This document shows positions 41,889-51,251 of a DNA stretch of 64,000 nucleotides, piece by piece (position 1 is the stretch's first letter; every line of letters begins with the position of its first letter). A program made the translations under genes and the position numbers. The notes under the pieces are model-generated. The model was given only the letters and a program-made list of their open reading frames with translations, was not told the origin of the DNA and did not search any database. Source of the stretch: Arthrobacter oryzae (GTDB taxonomy: Bacteria; Actinomycetota; Actinomycetes; Actinomycetales; Micrococcaceae); assembly GCF_003634095.1 (NCBI RefSeq), contig NZ_RBIR01000002.1, positions 1 to 64,000 of the forward strand. The letters are read 5' to 3'.

Positions 41889-42149
41889 TCAGGCTTCCAC
41901 GGTCCGGATGGAGTGAATCCGGTCCAGGATGGAGTTCTTGAGGTTCTCCGGAGCCGCTTCGGTGCACGAACGCTTGACCATCACGCGGATGACACATTCG
42001 AGGTCATACTGCTCCAGGCACTCCGGGCAACTGTCCAGGTGGTCCTTGATCTCTGCGATGTCTTGATGCGTGAGCGCACCGTCCAGATATTCATAGATAC
42101 GTTGCATCCGGGCGTCGTCGCAATCGCCCAGTCCCTGGCAGTCGCTCAT
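41889..42149 (-). CDS. rsrA: Anti-sigma factor RsrA (zinc, mycothiol-type)
   Basis: An 86-residue anti-sigma factor of the ZAS family. The redox zinc motif [12 protein letters not shown] (HxxxCxxC) lies in the middle, and extra cysteines occur near the N-terminus (CQGLGDCDD) and in [11 protein letters not shown]. Under disulfide stress the cysteines oxidise, zinc is lost and the sigma factor is freed. The ATG overlaps the sigR stop by 4 bp (ATGA), so the pair is co-translated. A longer reading of the frame through sigR is a shadow. It matches Streptomyces RsrA in size and order. Confidence 0.92.
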   Translation of the reverse strand: MSDCQGLGDCDDARMQRIYEYLDGALTHQDIAEIKDHLDSCPECLEQYDLECVIRVMVKRSCTEAAPENLKNSILDRIHSIRTVEA

Positions 42150-42898
42150 TTCCTGTTCTCCTGTTTGTCGCTGTCGGCCGCGGCGCCTGACTCGCCGGCG
42201 GCCCTGAATCCCCGCTCGGCGGCATAATCGGCAAGCATGTCCCGCAGCATCTTCCGGCCGCGGTGCAGCCGGGACATGACGGTTCCGATGGGGGTGTTCA
42301 TGATGTCTGAAATTTCCTTGTAGGCGAAGCCCTCGACGTCGGCGAAGTACACCGCCAGCCGGAACTCCTCCGGAATCGACTGCAGCGCGCGCTTCACGTC
42401 GGAATCGGGCAGGTGGTCGAGGGCCTCGGCCTCCGCAGACCGCAGCCCGGACGAGGTGTGCGACTCGGCGCGGGCAAGCTGCCAGTCCTCGATGGTGTCC
42501 GAATTCGACTGCAGCGGCTCGCGTTGGCGTTTCCGGTACAGGTTGATGTACGTGTTGGTGAGAATGCGGTACAGCCACGCCTTGAGGTTGGTGCCGGGCT
42601 TGTACTGGTGGAACGCCGAAAACGCCTTCGTATAGGCCTCCTGGACCAGATCCTCGGCGTCCGACGGATTCCGGGCCATCCTCATGGCCGCCGAATACAG
42701 CTGGTCCACGTACTGCATGGCGTCCCGTTCAAAGCGCAACCGGCGCTGTTCCGCGGACTCGGTGGAGACATCCAGCGGCTTGCCGTCCACCTCGGTTTCC
42801 AGGGCCGCGGCAGTGCCGGGCTCAGGGGTCTGGGTGGGCGTGGCGTCGTTTCCGGAAACCTCGTGCATGGCCGCAACGGCCGGGTCCATGGTGCTCAT
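42146..42898 (-). CDS. sigR: ECF sigma factor SigR (SigH family)
   Basis: A group 4 sigma factor of 250 residues. Region 2 is [33 protein letters not shown] (with [21 protein letters not shown] as region 2.4 on), and region 4 is [26 protein letters not shown] then [18 protein letters not shown]. Family members transcribe thioredoxin, mycothiol and protein-repair genes under oxidative stress. I chose ATG 42898. TAGACT at 42907-42912 lies 8 nt upstream, so a leaderless or nearly leaderless message is possible. Upstream in-frame codons are not conserved in character. The N-terminal 45 residues are a hydrophilic extension. Confidence 0.92.
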   Translation of the reverse strand: MSTMDPAVAAMHEVSGNDATPTQTPEPGTAAALETEVDGKPLDVSTESAEQRRLRFERDAMQYVDQLYSAAMRMARNPSDAEDLVQEAYTKAFSAFHQYKPGTNLKAWLYRILTNTYINLYRKRQREPLQSNSDTIEDWQLARAESHTSSGLRSAEAEALDHLPDSDVKRALQSIPEEFRLAVYFADVEGFAYKEISDIMNTPIGTVMSRLHRGRKMLRDMLADYAAERGFRAAGESGAAADSDKQENRK

Positions 42899-43146
42899 TG
42901 CCTTCAAGTCTACTGTCCCCTTCCGCCAGGCAGCCGGACGTGCCGCAAGCGCAAGGGTCCACGGTTGCCCGGAACCGGCGTCCAGTTCCGTTCTGTCCAG
43001 TACCCGCGTCAAATCTCCGCCTTCGTTAGCCTGCTTGAATCTGCCTTTCACAACCACGTCCGGCAGGCAAATATTCCGCAAAAGTGCAAGACTAGAACCG
43101 GTTCTCCCGCAGTGAATCCGCGGCTCGTCCATCCAGGAGGAAATTC

Positions 43147-43695
43147 ATGTCGTTTGTCCGCTTTCTCGCCCGGCCCATGCTCGCCTCCAGTTTCGTCCTC
43201 GCCGGCATGGACAAGCTCAAGAATGCGGATGACACCGCGACGCAGCTGTCCCCCCTGTTGCGCCGCGCGGCCGACGCGCTGCCGTTCCAGACCAACGAAA
43301 AAGTCCTGGCCCGCGTGATCGGCGGCACCCAGATCGGTGCCGGTGTCTTTTTCGCCCTCGGCAAGTCCGCCCGCCTGGCGGCCACCGTCCTCGCCACCAT
43401 CTCCGCCCTGAACGGGTACGTGGAATGGCGCAGCGCCGACATCTCCTCCAAAGAAGGCCGGGACGCCCGCCGCAAGCAGCTCCTGAAGAACGTGTCCCTG
43501 ACCGGCGGCGTGCTCCTTGCCGCGGTGGACACCGCCGGCAAGCCCAGCCTGGCCTGGCGCGCAGGCCACCTGGCCGCGGATGCCCGCAAGAGCGCCGGGC
43601 ACCTCGCCGCCGACGCCCGGAAGACCACCAACAAGAAGCTGAAGAAGGCCGACAAAGTGGTCCGCAAGGCCGTAGACCACGCGGCCGGAGCCTAA
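43147..43695 (+). CDS. DoxX-family membrane protein
   Basis: A 182-residue protein with about four hydrophobic helices ([75 protein letters not shown]) followed by a basic, Lys/Arg-rich C-terminal tail with the repeated [10 protein letters not shown]. In mycobacteria a DoxX relative works with SodA and SseA in a membrane oxidoreductase complex. It is divergent from the redox sigma factor sigR, which suits an oxidative-stress role, though no SigR-type promoter (GGAAT-N18-GTT) is obvious here. AGGAGGA precedes the ATG. Confidence 0.85.
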   Translation: MSFVRFLARPMLASSFVLAGMDKLKNADDTATQLSPLLRRAADALPFQTNEKVLARVIGGTQIGAGVFFALGKSARLAATVLATISALNGYVEWRSADISSKEGRDARRKQLLKNVSLTGGVLLAAVDTAGKPSLAWRAGHLAADARKSAGHLAADARKTTNKKLKKADKVVRKAVDHAAGA

Positions 43696-43702
43696 GACGG
43701 CA

Positions 43703-45091
43703 ATGACTGGCGTCACCCCCTCAGCAACTGCTTCCGCTCATCCAGCCGACGCCGGTCCGCACTGGCCCGCGCCGTTCGCCGCACGGCCGGTGGACGCGAC
43801 CGTCACGGTTCCGGGCTCCAAATCCCTGACCAACCGGTACCTCGTGCTCGCGGCCCTCGCCGACGGGCCGTCCCGTCTGCGGGCCCCGCTGCACTCCCGG
43901 GATTCCGCGCTGATGATCGAGGCCCTGCGGCAGTTGGGGGCCACCGTCACGGAGGTTCCCGGCGACGGCGCCTTCGGCCCCGATCTCGAAATCCTCCCGA
44001 TCAATATGGACGCGGCCCCCGCGGACACAACGATCGACTGCGGCCTCGCGGGCACGGTCATGCGGTTCGTGCCACCCGTGGCTGCCCTGCGCCGCGGCGC
44101 GTCCCGCTTCGACGGCGACCCGCACGCCCGCAAACGCCCGATGGGCACCATCATCGCGGCCCTGACCGGCCTGGGGGTGGCGGTCGGCGCACCCGACGGC
44201 GGACCGGCGTCGTCCCTGCCGTTCACCGTGCACGGCACGGGGGAAGTCCGGGGCGGCCACCTCGTCATCGACGCCAGCGCGTCGTCCCAGTTTGTCTCCG
44301 CCCTGCTGCTGGCCGGCGCCCGCTTCAGCGAGGGCCTGCACCTGGAGCATGTCGGCAAGCCCGTGCCCAGCCTGGACCACATCAACATGACAGTGGCCGT
44401 GCTGCGCGGGGTGGGCGTGGCGGTCGATGACTCGGTGCCGAACCACTGGGTGGTGTCCCCCGGACCCATCCGCGCCTTCGACCAGCGGATCGAACAGGAC
44501 CTCTCCAACGCCGGACCGTTCCTGGCGGCGGCCCTGGCCACCCGCGGAACGGTGCGGATCCCCAACTGGCCGGCCGAGACCACGCAGGTCGGCGATCTGT
44601 GGCGCGGCATCCTCACCGCCATGGGCGCGACCGTGACCGTCCAGAACGGCCTTTTGACTGTCAGCGGCGGCGAGGACATCAACGGCGGCGACTTCGACGA
44701 GACCAGCGAGCTCGCCCCCACCGTGGCAGCCCTCTGCGCCCTGGCCACCGGCCCCTCGCGGCTGAGCGGCATTGCCCACCTCCGGGGCCACGAAACGGAC
44801 CGGCTCGCCGCCCTCGTCGCGGAAATCAACCGCCTCGGCGGCGACGCCGAAGAGACGGCGGACGGACTCATCATCCGCCCGGCAAGGCTGCACGGCGGAT
44901 TAGTGCACAGCTACGCGGACCACCGCATGGCCACCGCCGGCGCCATCCTTGGCCTTGCCGTACACGGGGTGGAGGTCGAGGACATCGGGACCACGGCCAA
45001 GACCATGCCCGACTTCCCGCAGCTCTGGGAAGCAATGCTGGCACAGGGTGCCGCCGCAGACGAGGACACCGCCGGTGGCACGCAGCACTGA
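43703..45091 (+). CDS. aroA: 3-phosphoshikimate 1-carboxyvinyltransferase (EPSP synthase)
   Basis: Transfers enolpyruvyl from PEP to shikimate-3-phosphate, the penultimate step to chorismate. The 462-residue protein has the PEP/S3P-site motif [21 protein letters not shown] (about 34-54), the [11 protein letters not shown] loop near 110, the [19 protein letters not shown] motif near 190 and the C-terminal [16 protein letters not shown] near 400. The LAGTVMRF form (LxGTxxR) is class I-like. It begins 7 bp after the DoxX stop and overlaps rsgA by 17 bp, forming aroA-rsgA. Confidence 0.95.
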   Translation: MTGVTPSATASAHPADAGPHWPAPFAARPVDATVTVPGSKSLTNRYLVLAALADGPSRLRAPLHSRDSALMIEALRQLGATVTEVPGDGAFGPDLEILPINMDAAPADTTIDCGLAGTVMRFVPPVAALRRGASRFDGDPHARKRPMGTIIAALTGLGVAVGAPDGGPASSLPFTVHGTGEVRGGHLVIDASASSQFVSALLLAGARFSEGLHLEHVGKPVPSLDHINMTVAVLRGVGVAVDDSVPNHWVVSPGPIRAFDQRIEQDLSNAGPFLAAALATRGTVRIPNWPAETTQVGDLWRGILTAMGATVTVQNGLLTVSGGEDINGGDFDETSELAPTVAALCALATGPSRLSGIAHLRGHETDRLAALVAEINRLGGDAEETADGLIIRPARLHGGLVHSYADHRMATAGAILGLAVHGVEVEDIGTTAKTMPDFPQLWEAMLAQGAAADEDTAGGTQH

Positions 45092-46190
45092 TTCCTGGGA
45101 CGAATCCGACGTCCGGATCCGCCCCAACAAGAAGGGCACACGGCCCCGCACCAAGGACCGGCCCAGTTACGACGAGGCCGTCACCGGGCGCATCATCACC
45201 GTTGACCGCGGACGCTATACCGCCGTCGTCGGCGAAGGCACCGCGGACGAACGCAAGATCATCGCGGCGCGGGCCCGGGAGCTGCGACGCAACCCCGTGG
45301 TGGCCGGGGACTTCGTGTCCCTGGTCGGGGACGTCAGCGGCGAGCCCGATACCCTCGCCCGGCTGGTCAAGATCCAGGACCGCAGGACGCTGCTGCGCCG
45401 CAGTGCCGATGACACGGACCCGATCGAGCGCGCCGTCGTCGCCAACGCCGACCAGCTCGTCGTAGTGGTCGCCGCAGCCAATCCGGAGCCCCGGACCGGC
45501 TTCATCGACCGCGCCCTGGTGGCCGCGTACGACGCCGGCATTGAGCCGCTGCTCCTGGTCACCAAGGCCGACGTCAAGGACCCCGCTGAACTGCTGTCCA
45601 ACTACACGCACCTGGACTTCCCCGTCATCATCTCCAAGACGGCCGACTCCGCCGCCTCGGGCATCGATGCCCGCTCCGACGACGGGCTCTCGGCCCGGCT
45701 GGACAAGGACGCGGTGTCCCAGCTGCGCGGCTACCTCGACGGGAAAGTCACCGTCATGTTGGGCCATTCCGGCGTGGGCAAGTCCACCATGGTCAACGCC
45801 CTGACCGGGGCCGAACGCGCCACCGGCGGCGTCAATGCCGTCACCGGGCGCGGCCGCCACACCTCCTCCTCGGCGCTGGCGCTCAAGGTCAACGATGCCC
45901 CGGCCGGCAGCTGGATCATCGACACCCCGGGCATCCGGTCCTTCGGCCTGGCCCATGTCGACCCGGACCGGATCCTCCGGTCCTTCCCGGACCTCGAACC
46001 GGGCACCGACGATTGCGAGCGCGGCTGCAAACACGACTCCAGCGCCGTCAACTGCGGCGTCGACGCCTGGGTTGCGGCCGGGCACGCCGGAGCATCAGGG
46101 CCTGCACGCCTGGCGTCGCTGCGCCGGCTGCTGGGCACGGACCCCCGGCAGGAAGCACAGGAAACCAAGGAACTGGGCACCGTGTCCTAG
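45075..46190 (+). CDS. rsgA: Ribosome small-subunit-dependent GTPase RsgA
   Basis: A circularly permuted GTPase of late 30S maturation. An N-terminal OB fold, then G4 [16 protein letters not shown]... TKAD, followed by G1 [14 protein letters not shown] near residue 240, G3 [10 protein letters not shown] near 290, and the C-terminal zinc motif [16 protein letters not shown] near 320 give the permuted order. I chose GTG 45075 (start [15 protein letters not shown]), 17 bp inside the end of aroA, giving 371 residues. GAGGA lies upstream. The long frame before it is part of aroA's other frame. Confidence 0.94.
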   Translation: MARSTDSWDESDVRIRPNKKGTRPRTKDRPSYDEAVTGRIITVDRGRYTAVVGEGTADERKIIAARARELRRNPVVAGDFVSLVGDVSGEPDTLARLVKIQDRRTLLRRSADDTDPIERAVVANADQLVVVVAAANPEPRTGFIDRALVAAYDAGIEPLLLVTKADVKDPAELLSNYTHLDFPVIISKTADSAASGIDARSDDGLSARLDKDAVSQLRGYLDGKVTVMLGHSGVGKSTMVNALTGAERATGGVNAVTGRGRHTSSSALALKVNDAPAGSWIIDTPGIRSFGLAHVDPDRILRSFPDLEPGTDDCERGCKHDSSAVNCGVDAWVAAGHAGASGPARLASLRRLLGTDPRQEAQETKELGTVS

Positions 46191-46255
46191 GCTGCGCCGC
46201 TGCTGGGACAGCGGCGCAGTGCCGCGGCCTCCCGGCGGCCGGCCCGCTTTGACGG

Positions 46256-46261
46256 TAGTTT
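46256..46261 (+). promoter_or_regulatory. -10 box TAGTTT of hisN (leaderless)
   Basis: TAGTTT is followed by 6 nt and the ATG at 46268. No Shine-Dalgarno is present. Confidence 0.5.
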
Positions 46262-46267
46262 GGAACC

Positions 46268-47080
46268 ATGAGCCAACCCGCTTCGAGCTACAACGATGAC
46301 CTGCGCCTTGCCCATGTACTGGCAGATTCCGTCGATTCCCAGACCATGAGCCGTTTCAAGGCGCTGGACCTTCGGATCGAAACGAAGCCAGACCTCACTC
46401 CGGTCACCGATGCTGACAAGTCCGCGGAAGAGGCCATCCGCGGCCAGCTCTCCCGGTCCCGTCCCCGCGACGCCGTCCTTGGCGAGGAGTTCGGCAGTTC
46501 GGGCCATGGTTCCCGCCGCTGGGTCATCGACCCGATCGACGGCACCAAGAACTTTGTCCGCGGCGTCCCGGTCTGGGCCACCCTGATCGCCCTGGTCGAC
46601 GAGGGCGAGCCGGTGGTCGGCGTCGTCAGCGCGCCGGCACTGGGCAAGCGCTGGTGGGCGGCCAAGGGGGCCGGGGCCTACACCGGCCGCTCTCTGGCGG
46701 CGGCCACCCGGCTCAAGGTCTCCAACGTCTCCAAGCTTGAGGACGCCTCCCTGTCCTATTCCAGCCTCGGCGGCTGGAAGCAACGTGGAAACCTGGACGA
46801 GTTCCTGGGCCTCACTGAGGAGGTGTGGCGCACCCGCGCCTATGGCGATTTCTGGTCCTACTGCCTGGTGGCCGAGGGCGCGGTGGACATCGCCTGCGAG
46901 CCCGAGCTGAACCTCTACGACATGGCCGCCCTGGTGCCGATCGTCACGGAGGCCGGCGGCCGCTTCACCTCGCTCGAAGGCGAGGACGGCCCCTTCGGCG
47001 GCAATGCCCTGGCCACCAATTCGATCCTCCATTCGGAAGTGCTCAAGCGGCTCAGCCCCGGGCTCGACGACCTCCTCTAG
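46268..47080 (+). CDS. hisN: Histidinol-phosphatase (inositol-monophosphatase family)
   Basis: A 270-residue IMPase-fold enzyme. The metal-site motif is [17 protein letters not shown] (DPIDGT) near residue 82, with GEEFG near 71 and the second motif [15 protein letters not shown] near 220. In actinobacteria this subfamily is HisN, which dephosphorylates histidinol phosphate. The sequence position next to rsgA-aroA and the length fit. A general inositol-phosphatase role cannot be excluded. Translation probably starts leaderless at ATG 46268, 6 nt past TAGTTT. Confidence 0.88.
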   Translation: MSQPASSYNDDLRLAHVLADSVDSQTMSRFKALDLRIETKPDLTPVTDADKSAEEAIRGQLSRSRPRDAVLGEEFGSSGHGSRRWVIDPIDGTKNFVRGVPVWATLIALVDEGEPVVGVVSAPALGKRWWAAKGAGAYTGRSLAAATRLKVSNVSKLEDASLSYSSLGGWKQRGNLDEFLGLTEEVWRTRAYGDFWSYCLVAEGAVDIACEPELNLYDMAALVPIVTEAGGRFTSLEGEDGPFGGNALATNSILHSEVLKRLSPGLDDLL

Positions 47081-47115
47081 GCCCAACCAGATCCGAGCTT
47101 CACCCGAACAAACAA

Positions 47116-47155
47116 CGGCGGCAGCCTCCTTTCGAGGGTTGCCGCCGCTGTTTAT
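47116..47155 (+). terminator. Terminator of hisN
   Basis: CGGCGGCA (47116-47123) pairs with TGCCGCCG (47140-47147), with a CCTC/GAGG inner stem, and TTTATT follows. It begins 36 bp after the hisN stop. Confidence 0.75.
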
Positions 47156-47239
47156 TCGGCCCGCGCGCCCTTTGCCCGCGTAACAATCCGCTTCACATTC
47201 GCCGCCCGCCTTTTCCACGGCTGCGCGGATGTCCTACGC

Positions 47240-47345
47240 TCGATGCAGGTCACGAGTGCCAGCGCTAAACCCCGGTTTGCTGGCCGGCAACCCTCCAGTC
47301 GCGGTGGGGTGCCCCGGGTGACGACCTGGCCGGTCCGGAATGGAC
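47240..47345 (+). ncRNA. SAM-IV-type riboswitch
   Basis: The region matches the actinobacterial SAM-IV aptamer pattern: an AGGTCAC start pairing with GACCT near 47323, the GAGTGCCAGCG segment, a CCGGTTTGCTGGCCGGCAACCC core, GCGGTGGGGTGCC, then GGGTGACGACC and a pseudoknot partner CGGTCCGG downstream. Binding of S-adenosylmethionine should shut off the downstream gene. It lies about 50 bp before the ATG of a class V aminotransferase. SAM-IV elements usually precede sulfur or methionine genes, which fits. The 315-bp spacer 47081-47395 otherwise holds the hisN terminator and this aptamer. Confidence 0.88.
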
Positions 47346-47395
47346 CCGGCAAGCGCGGATTCCCACCATGTGGGGTCCTGTTCGAGTGAGGTCCC

Positions 47396-48850
47396 ATGAC
47401 TACTGCCGTTTTCCCTGCTGCCCCCGAGTTCCGCTCCGGCACCGATGCCGGGCGGGCCAATCACCGGTTCGCCGCCGCCGCCCGTCCGCTGGCCGCCGTC
47501 ACCGGGGCGGAAATCCAGGCTCCGCTGATCCAGGGCGGCTCTGCCCGCTACGCCAACCTCGATTACGGCGCCTCGGCCCCAGCCCTGTCCGTGGTCTCGG
47601 CGTACCTCAACGAAATCCTGCCGTACTACGCGAGCGTCCACCGCGGCGCCGGCTACGCGTCGCAGATCAGCACCTCGGTCTACGAGAACGCCCGGGACAT
47701 CGTCCGGGACTTCGTGGGCGGCCGGCCGGACGATTCCGTGATCTTCACCCGCAACACCACCGATTCCCTGAACCTGCTGGCCGGCTGCCTGCCGCTGCGC
47801 GACGGCCGGCCCGCGGGCGAGGTCCTCTACCTCGACATCGAACACCACGCCAACCTGCTGCCCTGGCAGAACGTCCCGCACCGCAGCGTCGTCGCCGCCA
47901 CCACCCTTGCGGCCACCGTCGACCGGCTCCGGGACGAACTCGCCCGCGGCGGCATCAGCCTGCTGGCCGTTACCGGCGCCTCTAACGTCACCGGGGAGAT
48001 CCTGCCCATCCGCGCCCTCGCGGCACTGGCGCACGAGTACGGCGCCAGGATTGTTGTCGACGCCGCCCAGCTGGCCCCGCACCGGCGGATCAATATCGAC
48101 GCGGACGACGTCGACTACCTCGCCTTCTCGGGGCACAAGCTGTACGCCCCGTTCGGGGCCGGTGTGCTGGTGGGGCGGCCGGACTGGCTGGACGCCGGCA
48201 CCCCGCACCTGGCCGGCGGCGGCGCCGTCAAGGATGCCCGGCTCGACTCCGTCAGCTGGACCACCGGACCGGCCAGGCACGAGGGCGGCTCGCCGAATGT
48301 CCTGGGCGCGGCCGCGCTGGCCCGCGCCACCCAGATGATCGCAGACCTGGACACCGGGCAGTGGTACGCACATGAGGACGCCATCCGGTCCTTCCTCGTC
48401 GAGGGGCTGCGGCGCATCAACGGGGTGACCGTCCACCAGATCTTCGACGATCCGGCGCCCGCTCCTTCCGCCGGAGGGGATGAGCCGGGCGCCGGGACCA
48501 TCGGCGTCGTGAACTTCTCCGTGGAAGGCTACGACGCCGGGCTGGTGGCCGCCTACTTGTCGGCCGAACACGGCATAGGCCTGCGCGACGGCCGTTTCTG
48601 CGCCCACCCGCTGCTCAAGCGGCTCGGCCTGCCCGCCGGCTCCCTGCGGGCCAGCTTCGGCCTCGGCTCACGGCTGGAGGACGCGGAGCGGCTCCTGGCG
48701 GGGCTGCAACAACTGCGGCAGACGGGGCTCGGCTGGGACTACGTTGTGGACGCCGGCCGCTGGGTGCCGGCCAACGATACCCGCAGCTACCCGCACTGGG
48801 CGCCGAACACCCCGGGCACCGCCGGCGCCGCGCCGTGCACCGTGGACTAG
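47396..48850 (+). CDS. Class V aminotransferase (cysteine desulfurase-like), SAM-riboswitch controlled
   Basis: A 484-residue fold-I PLP enzyme. The PLP lysine is in AFSGHKLYAPFGAGVLVG near residue 245. EHHANLLPWQNVP (near 144) and VDAAQLAPHR (near 222) are motifs shared with IscS/SufS-type desulfurases. A conserved cysteine near the C-terminus (GRFCAHPLLKRLG) sits where SufS-like enzymes carry their catalytic Cys. The N-terminus (PLAAVTGAEIQAPLIQGGSARYANLDYGA) is a subfamily trait. It is preceded by a SAM-IV-type riboswitch, so its product or sulfur transfer is tied to methionine/SAM status. The substrate is unassigned. Confidence 0.85.
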   Translation: MTTAVFPAAPEFRSGTDAGRANHRFAAAARPLAAVTGAEIQAPLIQGGSARYANLDYGASAPALSVVSAYLNEILPYYASVHRGAGYASQISTSVYENARDIVRDFVGGRPDDSVIFTRNTTDSLNLLAGCLPLRDGRPAGEVLYLDIEHHANLLPWQNVPHRSVVAATTLAATVDRLRDELARGGISLLAVTGASNVTGEILPIRALAALAHEYGARIVVDAAQLAPHRRINIDADDVDYLAFSGHKLYAPFGAGVLVGRPDWLDAGTPHLAGGGAVKDARLDSVSWTTGPARHEGGSPNVLGAAALARATQMIADLDTGQWYAHEDAIRSFLVEGLRRINGVTVHQIFDDPAPAPSAGGDEPGAGTIGVVNFSVEGYDAGLVAAYLSAEHGIGLRDGRFCAHPLLKRLGLPAGSLRASFGLGSRLEDAERLLAGLQQLRQTGLGWDYVVDAGRWVPANDTRSYPHWAPNTPGTAGAAPCTVD

Positions 48851-48990
48851 GGCACTGCAGACGACAGCACGGCGGACCATGGCACGGCGGACTAGGGAGT
48901 ACACGCGGGCGGCAGAATCCGGGCCCGGTCCGGTGCGGTAAATTCGAAAGGTATCCGAAACTAACAGGACCTTCCGAAGGAGACCGCGCG

Positions 48991-49800
48991 TTGCACAGCG
49001 TGCCCAAAATGCACAGCGCTCCCAAACTGCCGGCCCCCAAACTGCAGGGCGGCCCCAAGCTGCAGAGTGCACGCCGCCAGGAACTCGGACAAAGCTTCCA
49101 GGACGGCGGAGCCCACTACGAACGCGTCCGCCCGGGCTATCCGCAGGAGTCGGCCGACTGGCTCATCCCGGCCGGAGCCCGGGATGCCGCGGACATCGGT
49201 GCCGGCACCGGGAAGTTCACCGCGCTCCTGGCCGCCCGCGGACTGCACACGGTGGCCGTTGATCCCTCGGCCGACATGCTCGAACAGCTGCGCCGGACGC
49301 TGCCGGATGTCACCGCCGTCGAAGGCACCGCCGAGCACACGGGCCTGGCACCCGCCTCATTCGACCTCGTCACGGTTGCCCAGGCGTGGCACTGGTGCGA
49401 CCCCCGCCTGGCCAGCACCGAAATCGCCCGGATCCTGCGCCCGCAGGGCGTGCTGTGCCTGGTCTGGAACCAGCTGGACACCGCTGTGCCGTGGGTGCAC
49501 CGTCTCTCCCGCATCATGCACGCCGGGGATGTCCACAAACCGCACTTCCGCCCGCCCGTGGGTCCGGAATTCACCGGACTGGAAAGCCATCTGACCCGGT
49601 GGGAGGACGCCGTCACAACGGAGGACATCCAGGAGCTGGCCAAGTCCCGGAGCTACTACCTCGCGGCGTCTGCGGCCAGCCGGGCGAGGGTCTCGGCCAA
49701 CCTCGACTGGTACCTGCACGAGCACCTGGGCCATGCCCCCGGCGACGTCCTCCAACTGCCCTACCTGACGCAGACGTGGCGCGCCTTCAGGATTGCGTGA
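48991..49800 (+). CDS. Class I SAM-dependent methyltransferase with Pro-Lys repeat N-terminus
   Basis: A 269-residue methyltransferase. The SAM motif is DIGAGTGKFTALLA near residue 70, then AVDPSADMLEQL and the motif II region FDLVTVAQAWHWCDP near 130, in the UbiE/COQ5-like style. I chose TTG 48991 because GAAGGAGA lies about 9 nt upstream. An ATG at 49009 is the alternative. The first 26 residues carry four Pro-Lys-Leu/Met units (VPKMHSAPKLPAPKLQGGPKL), a low-complexity lead not shared by the fold. Target unknown. It is downstream of the SAM-riboswitch gene but separated by about 140 bp. Confidence 0.82.
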   Translation: MHSVPKMHSAPKLPAPKLQGGPKLQSARRQELGQSFQDGGAHYERVRPGYPQESADWLIPAGARDAADIGAGTGKFTALLAARGLHTVAVDPSADMLEQLRRTLPDVTAVEGTAEHTGLAPASFDLVTVAQAWHWCDPRLASTEIARILRPQGVLCLVWNQLDTAVPWVHRLSRIMHAGDVHKPHFRPPVGPEFTGLESHLTRWEDAVTTEDIQELAKSRSYYLAASAASRARVSANLDWYLHEHLGHAPGDVLQLPYLTQTWRAFRIA

Positions 49801-49828
49801 ACGGGACGCCAGGCCTTATTGTTTCGGT

Positions 49829-49853
49829 GTGCCTAATAATCTGTTGTAGGCAC
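49829..49853 (+). promoter_or_regulatory. Candidate MntR operator upstream of mntH
   Basis: GTGCCTA (49829-49835) and TAGGCAC (49847-49853) form a 7-bp inverted repeat with an 11-bp spacer, in an AT-rich stretch (TAATAATCTG) about 95 bp before mntH. The next gene but one encodes a DtxR/MntR-family regulator. Half-sites with GCCTA/TAGGC recall DtxR-family boxes. Binding is inferred. Confidence 0.5.
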
Positions 49854-49948
49854 TATTAACTTTGTTTTACCCACTCGGACGACGGCGGTCTTTTCCGCTG
49901 GCGCCGATCATCGCGTCGACGCGGACGCGCCAATCACGGGAGCTGGCA

Positions 49949-51235
49949 GTGCTGGACGTAATGGGAGAGGAACAACCGCCGCAAGGTACCCGTACCTACA
50001 AGCACCCGGGCGCCCGCCGGGCGCTGATCACTCTCCTGGGGCCAGCGTTCGTCGCGTCGATCGCCTACGTGGACCCCGGAAACGTGGCCGCCAACCTGAC
50101 CGCCGGAGCGAAGTACGGCTACCTGCTGGTGTGGGTCCTCGTGGCAGCCAACATCATGGCCGTCCTCGTCCAGTACCAGTCCGCCAAGCTGGGCATCGTC
50201 ACCGGCAAGAGCCTGCCGGAGATCCTGGGCGAGCGGCTCAAGCCGTTCTGGCGCCGCGCCTTCTGGTTGCAGGCCGAAGTCGTGGCCGCCGCCACAGACC
50301 TGGCCGAGGTGGTGGGCGGGGCGCTCGCACTGCACCTGCTGTTTGGCCTCCCCCTCCCCCTCGGTGCCGTGATCGTCGGCGCAGTCTCGATGCTCCTGCT
50401 CGCGGTGCAGGCGCGGGAGAAACAACGGCCCTTCGAATTCATCATCATGTTCCTGCTCGGCATCCTCACCATCGGTTTCCTGGCCGGGCTGGTCATCAGC
50501 CCGCCGGATCCGAAGGCAGCCCTGGCCGGCCTCGTTCCCCGTTTCCAGGGCCCGGACTCCGTCCTGCTGGCCGCCAGCATGCTCGGCGCCACCGTCATGC
50601 CGCATGCCATCTACGTCCACTCGGCCCTGTCCCGGGACCGGCACCGGCCGGACGAAAACGAACATATCCCGACCTCCGCCGTCGCCCGTCTGGTCCGCGC
50701 CACCCGGCTCGACGTCGTGGCCGCGCTGGCCATCGCCGGAATCGTCAACATCGGCATGCTGCTCCTTGCCGCCTCGACGCTCGGCGGCGAGGCGGGCACG
50801 GACACCATCGAAGGTGCGCATGCGGCCATCACCGCCAATCTGGGCCCCGTCATTGGTGTGGTCTTCGCCGTCGGCCTCCTCGCGTCCGGCCTGGCGTCGA
50901 CCTCGGTGGGCTGCTACGCCGGCGGAACCATCATGCAAGGCCTGCTCAAGATCCGGATCCCCGTCATGGCACGCCGCGTGGTCACGCTGATTCCGGCCGT
51001 GGTGCTGCTCAGCGTGGGCTTCGACCCCACCTGGGCCCTCATCCTGAGCCAGGTGGTCCTGAGCTTCGGAATCCCCTTCGTCCTGGTCCCGTTGGTAGTC
51101 CTGACCAGCAACAAGGCACTTATGGGCCAGTTTGCCGACGGGCTGGCGCTCCGCATGGCCGCCATCATCAGCGTCGTGCTCGTCGTGGCCCTGAATCTGG
51201 TGTTGCTGTGGTTCACCTTCTCCGGGCGCGGCTGA
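49949..51235 (+). CDS. mntH: Nramp-family divalent metal transporter MntH
   Basis: A proton-coupled Mn2+/Fe2+ importer with about 11 hydrophobic helices. The metal-site motif in helix 1 is IAYVDPGNVAANL (DPGN) and in helix 6 GATVMPHAIYVHS (MPH). I chose GTG 49949 (GGGAG 6 nt upstream), giving 428 residues. An ATG 12 nt later is possible, and the longer open frame from 49862 lacks a ribosome binding site. The following gene is a DtxR-type regulator starting 17 bp on, so manganese is the probable substrate, though other divalent metals cannot be excluded. Confidence 0.92.
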   Translation: MLDVMGEEQPPQGTRTYKHPGARRALITLLGPAFVASIAYVDPGNVAANLTAGAKYGYLLVWVLVAANIMAVLVQYQSAKLGIVTGKSLPEILGERLKPFWRRAFWLQAEVVAAATDLAEVVGGALALHLLFGLPLPLGAVIVGAVSMLLLAVQAREKQRPFEFIIMFLLGILTIGFLAGLVISPPDPKAALAGLVPRFQGPDSVLLAASMLGATVMPHAIYVHSALSRDRHRPDENEHIPTSAVARLVRATRLDVVAALAIAGIVNIGMLLLAASTLGGEAGTDTIEGAHAAITANLGPVIGVVFAVGLLASGLASTSVGCYAGGTIMQGLLKIRIPVMARRVVTLIPAVVLLSVGFDPTWALILSQVVLSFGIPFVLVPLVVLTSNKALMGQFADGLALRMAAIISVVLVVALNLVLLWFTFSGRG

Positions 51236-51238
51236 CTG

Positions 51239-51244
51239 TAGGCT
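51239..51244 (+). promoter_or_regulatory. -10 box TAGGCT of mntR (leaderless)
   Basis: TAGGCT is followed by 7 nt and the GTG at 51252, so mntR can be transcribed separately from mntH as a leaderless message. Confidence 0.5.
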
Positions 51245-51251
51245 TGGGTCT

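Noticed and set aside
42899..43146. SigR-dependent promoter (GGAAT-N18-GTT) for sigR or the DoxX gene
   Set aside because: I looked on both strands and found only partial GGAA matches with no GTT at the right distance.
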